From assembly GCF_022605725.1 (NCBI RefSeq), contig NC_065556.1, positions 3,782,001 through 3,846,000 on the forward strand: DNA of 64,000 nucleotides, written 5' to 3'. Position numbers and translations under genes: made by a program. Under the pieces are notes generated by a model. It was not told the DNA's origin and did no database searches. It saw only the letters and a program-made list of their open reading frames with translations. The stretch comes from Anthonomus grandis grandis (lineage: Eukaryota > Arthropoda > Insecta > Coleoptera > Curculionidae). Positions 57,283-64,000 of the stretch are shown piece by piece (position 1 is the first letter of the stretch; every line of letters begins with the position of its first letter).

Positions 57283-59870
57283 GCACAATAGATCAGCACG
57301 AAGTGCTTTTAGACTTTTGAGACTCACTTTTATTAACCTAGATTAAAATATACATTTTTATATCTACTTAACTAAAACTAATTGTATCTGATTCTATATA
57401 ACAATAGGTCTTAAAAGCTAGGCGGACTAAAACTAATACTAATAAAATGCACAAAAACACAATACTAATACTAATACAGTGGCTGCCGCATCTCGTGTGT
57501 CCTGGACTGACGGATTGGTGGAGGGGGTTGCTGACCTGGACGGAGGTGGAGGGTTGGTCGGAGCAGGAGATCAATCCTGTCATAGTGTGTCGCGGGGGAG
57601 GTGGTACGGAGCGTTGGGGGGTGCTCGGGTGGAATGAGTGATCCGGATCAGGGGGTTGCGGTGCTCCAGAGCAGTGGTCAGGTACTTATCCTTTAAGTCC
57701 GTCAGGTGATCTACCAGGGGTTGAGCTTGGAGATCTCGCAGGATGGTGGCGTTGCACACGTACCATGGTGCGCCTTACATATTCGAAAAGCCCTGTTTTT
57801 CACTGCTTGGAGTCTCTGCATGTGGCGAGGCTGGATGTCTGCCCAAGTGGGGGAGGCGTAGGTGATAATTGGACGGATGTACGTTTGGTAGATCCGGATC
57901 TTGGTCTTTCGTGACAGTTTGTTCCTGGGGTGGAGGAGGGAGTTGAGGGACGATAGTTGGCCTTTGGCCTTGTCAGCTTGAGCCTTGACGTGTTTTTCCC
58001 AGGTCAGCTTCCGGTCGAAGATTATGCCTTGATAGCCTAGCTGGTGCTTTTTTCCTTTTGGAAAAGAAACCAGCTGGGTTTCCTGGGGTTGACCTCCAAT
58101 TTCCAGCGATTCATCCAGGAGTGGAGTGAGTTAAGGTGTCGCTGGATCCTGATTTTAATATGCTCTTTGTTGGGAGAGGTGATGAATATTACAGTGTCAC
58201 CAGCGTATTGGAGTATAGTGTTGTGTGGGGACGGGTGTAGATCGCGCATAAAAACGTTAAACAAGAGGGGGGACATAGGAGAATCTTGTGAAACACCTGC
58301 TCTTATTGGGTGGGGAGTGGAAACAAAACCGTCAGCACAAACACGAAAAGATCGATTGGTCAAAAAGGAGTGGACAAGTTTTACAAAGCAGTCGGGAAAA
58401 TGGGCATCGACTAGTCTCGCCACATTTTGTCGAAGGCCTTGTTTATGTCCAGAAAAACAGCCTCGGTGTGCAATCCACGATTTGCTCCTGAGAGAACGTG
58501 GAAAGCAAGCCGGGTCGTTTGATGGGTGGTAGAGTGCTTAGTTCTAAAACCAAATTGATCATCAGGAATTATTTCGTACCTATTGCAGAACGTGGTGAGC
58601 TGGTTGAGGATAGCTCTTTCGGCAATTTTTCCCATTGCTGAGAGAAGTCTTATTGGCCTACAGCTCGAGGGGTTTGTTGCTGATTCTCCCTTTTTGGAGA
58701 GAAGGATCGATAACATCAGCGGATTCATTGGGTGGGGAAATAAGAGAATTGAAATACACGATTAATAATTCTGGTAAGATCATTAACCCGAGTGTCAACA
58801 AGATGTTTTAAGGCTGGCTTGTTGATACGATCCGCGCCGGATGCTTTTTTATTTTTTGCGGCTTTAATAATTCCACTGATGGTGCCTTCTGGAGAAGGGA
58901 GGTCGTTAATAGGGGGACCGGGGAGGCAAGATTGAATGTGATTCCTGAAAGCTGCCCAGTTTGTGAAGAATCTGGGGCTGGAAGGGGCTGGGTTATTTGG
59001 GGGGTGACCTAATTCCTTGTAGATGGGGAGGTGATCGGACGAGACTTCATGCAATACGCGGACTTGCGTAGGCATGGGAATATTTTTAAAAAAGAACATC
59101 AAGTATATCTGGTGCACCATTTGTCGAGACGTGAGTAGGTTCCTGGGAGAGCCATTCATTAAATGGAAAGGTTTCTGCCATTTCCTGTATGGATCCTTAG
59201 GATTGCCGCCTGCATCCCCAATCAAGGTGCTTGGCATTCAAGTCGCCTCCTACCAGGATGGGGATGTCAGGGAAGAAGAGGTTTGCCGTTTGAACCCGAG
59301 TTACTTCCCTATTGGGGCGTGAGTAAACGGAGCCTATCAGGATAGGACCGCTATTTCTATAGTTACGAAAGTGGATTCGAGGGTTGGATCTGGGTTTGGG
59401 GAGTGAAAGTGGTGGACTGATTTTTTGACAGCTATTAGAGTCCCCCCACCTCTCTTGTCAAGCCTGTTATTCCTTATGACATTGTAATTAGCCAGGGAGA
59501 AACGGTGTTGGGGCTTTAGGAAACAAAAACAATAAGAACGTCAAGGGCGTGATCTTCGAGGAACCTTTGGATTTTCTGCCAATACTGTTAATATTGACAG
59601 AGGCGATTTTTAAGATCGATGGTTTTAAACGAGGGGCATTAGCCATTAAGCGAGTTGGGGAGCAGAGGAGAATGACTGCATCAGCTGCATAAATTGCTAT
59701 TGCATGTTTGACATAAAAGCAGCAAACATTTGGTGCTGATCAGGAGACGAACCGTTAGTTGGGGTGGTCGCGGGAAGAGGTACAGGGACAGGAGAAGCAA
59801 GTTTGGCGTTATTTTGTTGCCCCCATTTGAAGTTGAAGGTTGGGAGGATTGCTAGTGAAGCGCTGGCTTT
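57283..59870 (-). mobile_element. Jockey-clade LINE, only in copy 3
   Basis: Reverse-oriented, about 2.6 kb, higher in GC than other elements here. Comparison with copies 1 and 2 places the junctions after ATCGAATA and before GATTTCCCTA, with about 6 bp (ACTGAA) of target missing. It encodes endonuclease and RT remnants. The 3' end at the left has no poly(A). Confidence 0.8.
58037..59720 (-). pseudogene. Jockey-type ORF2: endonuclease and reverse transcriptase, degenerate
   Basis: On -, the endonuclease region near 59390-59520 reads FLKPQHRFSLANYNVIRNNR and RGGGTLIAVKKS, with VSSDHLPI at about 59030. Pre-RT follows (KNKKASGADRINKPALKHLV), then RT with GFRTKHSTTHQTTRLAFHVL, INKAFDKMW, AGVSQDSPMSPLLFNVFMRD and the catalytic box YAGDT, where the family has YADDT. 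The box substitution and the frameshifts at about 58725 and 58420 make it inactive. Confidence 0.85.
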
Positions 59871-60072
59871 GATTTCCCTAGATTTTGAGATTGTATTTAT
59901 ACCTAAAAATTATGTCAATGACCCATAGTAAAATAAAGATGAAATATGCACAATTGCTAAGGTTGCATTTTGTGCTTGGCAAATTCGGTTGTAAAATTGA
60001 TTAGTAATTATTAATTGTTTTGAAATTATAACAGTGGAAGTTATTTATTACTGAGTGTAATTAATTTGGTTG

Positions 60073-60074
<2 letters not shown>

Positions 60075-60117
<43 letters not shown>
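60075..60117. repeat. (TA)n microsatellite
   Basis: About 21 TA units at the point where the left inverted arm of the long-TIR element resumes. Copies 1 and 2 have only ATATACGTAT there. Confidence 0.9.
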
Positions 60118-60122
<5 letters not shown>

Positions 60123-60289
60123 ATACCAAAATCTAATAGTTTAGAAAATATTTGGAATTTTATTGCAGTGATATAATTTTAATTCTATGAAATAACAATA
60201 GTTAATATCCGCGCTTGTATCCATAGCTACATAATAATACTTTGACAAATTTACATTGTCAGTTTAGTTATTAATATTACTTCAAAATT

Positions 60290-60960
60290 CAAGCAAGATG
60301 GTAGTTTACTCCCAAGACCTAAGAACACACCCCGAAGAGTTCCAACAGAAGAAAAGCAGCTAGAAATTATTCTACATTTCGAGGACCAGGTTTCGGGTAT
60401 ACCTCCACCAGGCTAGCCGCGTTGGTTAAATATCACAAGAAGCGCGACTGTTTAAAAACGAATAACCGTAAATCATTGAAATTTATACCTGTTCAACATT
60501 TAGTAGAAAGAGACCCTGATGGAAGATCAAACTTTTGTGATAGGTTAATGAACATGAATTTCGATGAAAATGTCTTTAATAAAATTATTTGGACTGATGA
60601 GTCAATTTTTTACGCATCAACATTTAAAATAGAAAAAAATACGCATTATTGATGTGATAAAAATAAGAAAAAGATTTTGGAAGTGAAAAAGCAGGCAAGA
60701 CGATTCTTAAAGGTGTGGTGGGGAGTTTATGGCTCAAAATTATAGGACCAATTTTAACTTCCTAAACTACCAGTACAACCGTTGAATAGGGTAAAATAGA
60801 ACAATCCCTTGGCCAGTCCGAAGTCCAGATCTTACTCCGTTAGATTTCTTCCTGTGGGGAACATTAAAGGACACTGTATACAAGCAAAGGCTTACTACGG
60901 TAAATTAAGTGCAAAGAAGTATTAAAGATTCTGTAGCCTACTAAACAGATTTTGTATCCA
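60290..60960 (+). pseudogene. Mariner-like transposase, degenerate
   Basis: N-terminal helix-turn-helix at 60310-60450 (PRRVPTEEKQL-type sequence, with TRLAALVKYHKK after shifts). Then 60422-60652 reads IPVQHLVERDPDGRSNFCDR and IIWTDESIFYASTF, the first catalytic Asp block. 60812-60905 reads WPVRSPDLTPLDFFLWGTLK, the last catalytic block (D instead of E, as in mariner-type DD..D enzymes). The second catalytic block is not visible. Several stops and shifts. Copies 1 and 2 of the tandem unit keep only its first 150 bp. Confidence 0.8.
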
Positions 60961-61875
60961 ATGCTATAGAACATTTAGAAGTTGTTTATACTACAAGTAT
61001 TATTTAAAATGGAGAGCATATGAAAAACTTACTTTAGACTTTAGTTAGCGTTAAGTTGCTGTAAAAAAACAGCAACTTATTTTGTTCAGCAAATTATAGG
61101 CTGTTATTTTTTATAATTATAAGTTTATGTCACAGAAGTGGTTTAAATATTATTACCGATGGATACGACAAGCGCGGATATTAACTATTGTTATTTCACA
61201 GCCTACTACGGTGAAATACTAAATCAGCAAAATTTGTTCAAAGAGCGTTATTATTGTAGAAAGTTGAAATTATATCACCGCAATAAAATTCTAAACTATT
61301 AGATTTTGGTATAGGACATATATAGGTATATAGATGAATAGCTTTTTTTGCTATTTTTAAAAATACTATATAAAATACAGGGTATTTCATTAAAAAAAAA
61401 CTGAAATGTTGCGAATTGAAAATGTAAAAATGTATCTTATTACCTGAGACACTCTGTATAAATTTAAAGTACCCGGACACTGTCGATCAATAGGAGGTTG
61501 GCTTCTTAAGTCGTGGTAGAAATTTTATTAAGAAGCCTTAATTACCACTATTACAAAACACTGTATACCGAGGACATAAATTAGCTAAAAAAATACAAGA
61601 CCTTAATTTTTGTCTAAACTACACAAAATTCGGATAGGTAGTTCTTATGCAAGTTACCTTTATTTCACCCAAAGACGCTTATAGGCGCTTACTTGCTAAA
61701 ATATGCCTTTATTTTTAGCTGTCACTCCTATGATTTTCTGGTTTATACACTTTAAAACGTGGTCGATTCGATTCATTGATTTAATTCATTTCATTAAGTG
61801 TTAATTATTTGTGGATTAATAGTTATTTATAAAAATTATTGAAATATAATATTCAAGATTCAATATCAATAAATA

Positions 61876-63994
61876 CAGGAGGTCCCATAACTTAGTGGAC
61901 CTAGAGTAACAGCATATTCATTGGTACGATTGGACCAAATTTTGTCTAGTCCAAAAATTGATAATAACTTAGATATAGCATATTGAAGTTTTAATTTTAT
62001 CTTCAATATTTTTTAATACTTCATACAAAAAGAAATATGGTAATAGAGGGTTTTTGGTATTTAGGGTATATGGATTTTTTTTATTGAAATTTTAAAATTT
62101 CAATCAATATTATTTAAGAAAGGTATACCTTTGTCGGGTGGCTCCAAGCAACTGTTTTTGAGATAATTTAATTTTGAATGCTTCAACTTTTGATTTTGTT
62201 CAATTAATGAATAGTATGGAAATAAGGTGTCATAGTCATATATTTTGTAAAGACATACCACTTTATTTAATTGTAAAATATTTGTTGCATAGAAGAATAT
62301 GGCCAAGAACAAAACGGTAATATCAACAGCAATGGGAATTTATGTTTTTTTATCTTACAACAAATGCTGAAGGTGATATTAAACTCTATACACTTTTATC
62401 GAAAGATCGCCTAATATTAAACAATATGTTGTTGTCTTGAAATTATTCTGCTGCATTCTGGTTTTTTCACATATGTCTTCCCGAGTATTGATTGTGTTTT
62501 GATAAATAAGTGATTTCATGTATGCCCATATGGCAAAGTCGAGAGGGTTAAAATCATGGCTTCCAGCCGGGTTGAGTTGGGTTTGGCTTAGATCTCATGA
62601 CCGATTCAGCGGTTAGGATAAACTTGATCGAGATATTCCCTGATAGGTCTGAAAAAGTGAGCAAGAGCACCATCCTGCATGAAAATCATGCGTCTCCGTA
62701 ATTGCAATGGGAAATGATCCAAATGCTCGATCAGCAATTTTTGAACTGGAGTGAAACGGTAAGGATGCAGTTTTTCTTTAAGGGATATTCTAGAAATGAG
62801 TGAAGGACGAAAAGAACCGCCTTCTCCAAGTTTGTCCCACAGGTTTTTGAAAGTTTTGAAATTAGGATGCCTTCTATTTGGAAACATCCCAAGCAACACA
62901 CGATAATTAAATATGTGTAATCCCGTGTCAATTTTTTTAAATGCTGAAATGTTCTCCTTTTTTTTTAAACAGAATAGTATATGTTATACGTAGATTTTAC
63001 AGTTCAATAAATACACCAAAACCGAGAAGTTACTAAAAAATTGTTGAATAAACATAATATTAAACGATAATAATATATGCTGTGTTGTTTGGAATATTCA
63101 CATATCACTAGCGCGCTCTTCGTGCTTTAAAATTTCTTAGGCATATACGCATATCATGTCCCGCATATCTAGGTTAGAAAAAACGTCATATCGCCGCATT
63201 ATCGACTTTCAAAAGAAATGTTTGCTTAAATATTTTTTAAGAGCTCTGATGGTTCTAATCAAGCACCAAAATTTTGACAGAAATAATGTCTGATATCATC
63301 ATAACGCGGTCCCTACATTATTGTGTTTCTATCGAAGCCTGCTAAAAAATAATGAAAAATGTACGTATTCAAAAGTCACGATTTCAATAATGTAGGGTGT
63401 GGCGCTCTCTAATTTTTTTTATATGGGTTAGTTTCAAGTTTTAAATAGTACTGCTTAGCTCTGTATGTGTTTTTGATTAATTTACCTCTCGATAAATGGA
63501 AAACTGAATTTCCCGAGAAAAAATGCAAATCGTAAATAACATAATTTTTTTATTAAGGCCGCATTGAAAATTAAAGATTCAATTTTCTCGAAAACGGTCG
63601 CTCTGAGCGACTCAAAAAACGTATAACTTCTTAGAGTAATATTAATTGAAAAGCTGAGATTTTTATAAAAAACTCATATACGCTGAGGCACAATAAAGTT
63701 GTACACATTTTTGCCTCCTCGGAATGTCGTTGACAGCGCCCTCTAGGATGTATACAAAAATTACCATAGAATTCGAATTTCTCGCTCCCAAAAAACCCCA
63801 CTACCAAATCTTGTGCCAATATGATATTTTTTTTAAGGATTTATTCAAAAATAATGAAAATAAAATTTAAACTTTAACACCCTCGTATCTTGGTTATCAT
63901 CGTTTTTCGGACTAGAAGAATTTGGTCAAATCGTAATATTTTCGAGCTAAGAATAAGCTGTTGCTCTGTGTCCACTAAGTTATGGAACACCCTG
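61876..63994 (-). mobile_element. Mariner-like (DUF4817-type) element at the right edge
   Basis: Left end TACAGGAGGTCCCATAACTT then AGTGGACCTAGAGTAACAGC. Right end on - TACAGGGTGTTCCATAACTT then AGTGGACACAGAGCAACAGC, with similarity continuing about 90 bp to TTTGACCAAATT.T.CTAGTC. Flanked by TA (61874-61875, 63995-63996). It carries a short internally deleted transposase (62590-62935). The rest is non-coding. Confidence 0.8.
62590..62935 (-). pseudogene. DUF4817/DDE transposase, internally deleted
   Basis: On -: GMFPNRRHPNFKTFKNLWDK followed by GGSFRPS (the DUF4817 N-terminal domain common in insect transposases), LHPYRFTPVQKLL, then RRMIFMQDGALAHFFRPIRE and YLDQVYPN (the D-G-A-x-A-H block holding a catalytic Asp). 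The region between the PVQ and DGA blocks, about 150 residues in intact relatives, is reduced to about 25, so the first catalytic Asp is gone. Confidence 0.85.
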
Positions 63995-64000
63995 TATACA

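Larger units (their letters stand above)
50826..61140. repeat. Tandem unit, copy 3 (long form with insertions)
   Basis: The left part, 50826-53477, appears identical to copy 2. The right part diverges from copies 1 and 2 by several percent and by large indels. It holds extra sequence at about 54970-55350, 56057-56850 and the 60480-60950 transposase body, plus a jockey LINE at 57283-59870. Homology to the unit end is last seen near 61140 (AAGTTTATGTCACAGAAGTG). Confidence 0.85.
55529..61672 (+). mobile_element. Mariner-like element with very long inverted arms, interrupted
   Basis: The left end is TACAGGGTGTTCAAAAAGTG. The left arm, in two pieces (55600-55935 and 60105-60262), is mirrored by 61145-61680 on -: GAAATAAAGGTAA, CCTATCCGAATTTTGTGTAG, TCCTATTGAT.GAC, TATGTCCTATACCAAAATCT and GTTAATATCCGCGCTTGT appear on both sides in the same order. 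Between the arms lies a degenerate transposase (60290-60960). The left arm is split by 4.1 kb of unrelated sequence (a GC-richer block, a jockey LINE and a short remainder). The right arm lacks the terminal TACAGGGTG. Confidence 0.7.

Noticed and set aside
60075..60117. (TA)n tract as a regulatory or origin element
   Set aside because: A simple microsatellite at an arm junction, absent from copies 1 and 2; nothing supports a function.
38168..61140. Tandem array read as a host gene-family expansion or satellite
   Set aside because: All coding content is transposase, the period is set by a duplicated transposon plus flanks, and there are only three copies.
63631..63819. 62-codon frame on - near the right edge
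   Set aside because: It lies in the non-coding part of the mariner-like element 61876-63994 and has no recognisable motif.
1..64000. CRISPR arrays, bacterial operons, retroviral or LTR elements
   Set aside because: No regularly spaced repeats, no ribosome-binding or operon structure, and no LTR pair or gag/protease/integrase frames were seen.

Overview
The window is nuclear DNA of an insect, most likely a beetle (the order is an inference). Three split protein-coding genes have insect or metazoan character, with short AT-rich GT-AG introns. The rest is an AT-rich graveyard of transposons typical of beetles: piggyBac, pogo/Tigger, Tc1-mariner, PIF-Harbinger, a P-element remnant, Penelope, and CR1/L2- and jockey-type LINEs. 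I see no bacterial operons, CRISPR arrays, rRNA or convincing tRNA genes.

Host genes. (1) The last exon of cyclophilin H (PPIH) enters at the left edge on + (to 160). (2) A complete acyl-CoA-binding protein gene lies on - (4810 to 4400, three coding exons, 89 aa). (3) ANKMY2 lies on + (31174-38035, two coding exons around a 5.6 kb intron, 404 aa).

Layout. 299-4192: one piggyBac element with a second piggyBac inside it, between the convergent 3' ends of PPIH and ACBP. 5268-9399: an old pogo-like element broken by two LINE insertions. 10573-11505: P-element/THAP9-type remnant. 12085-20130: LINE and Tc1 fragments. 21844-24925: a PIF-Harbinger element whose two genes interlock on opposite strands, beside a Penelope GIY-YIG fragment. 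25441-30800: MITEs, a Tc1 deletion derivative, LINE tails and two short tandem duplications. 31174-38035: ANKMY2, its intron holding a near-complete Tc1-like element and LINE debris. 38168-61140: three tandem copies of a unit with a period of about 6.33 kb, each carrying a 3.2 kb pogo-like transposon. 55529-61672: in the third copy, a mariner-like element with very long inverted arms, broken by a GC-richer block and a jockey LINE. 61876-63994: another mariner-like element.

Main result. The middle copy of the triplication is a clean chimera. Its left part matches copy 3 and its right part matches copy 1, with the switch confined to 47140-47187 inside the transposase gene. This is the pattern expected of one unequal crossover between two older diverged copies, or of an assembly chimera. 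All transposases seen carry frameshifts, stops or lost catalytic residues, so none looks autonomous. The host genes are independent housekeeping-type genes and form no operon or pathway.
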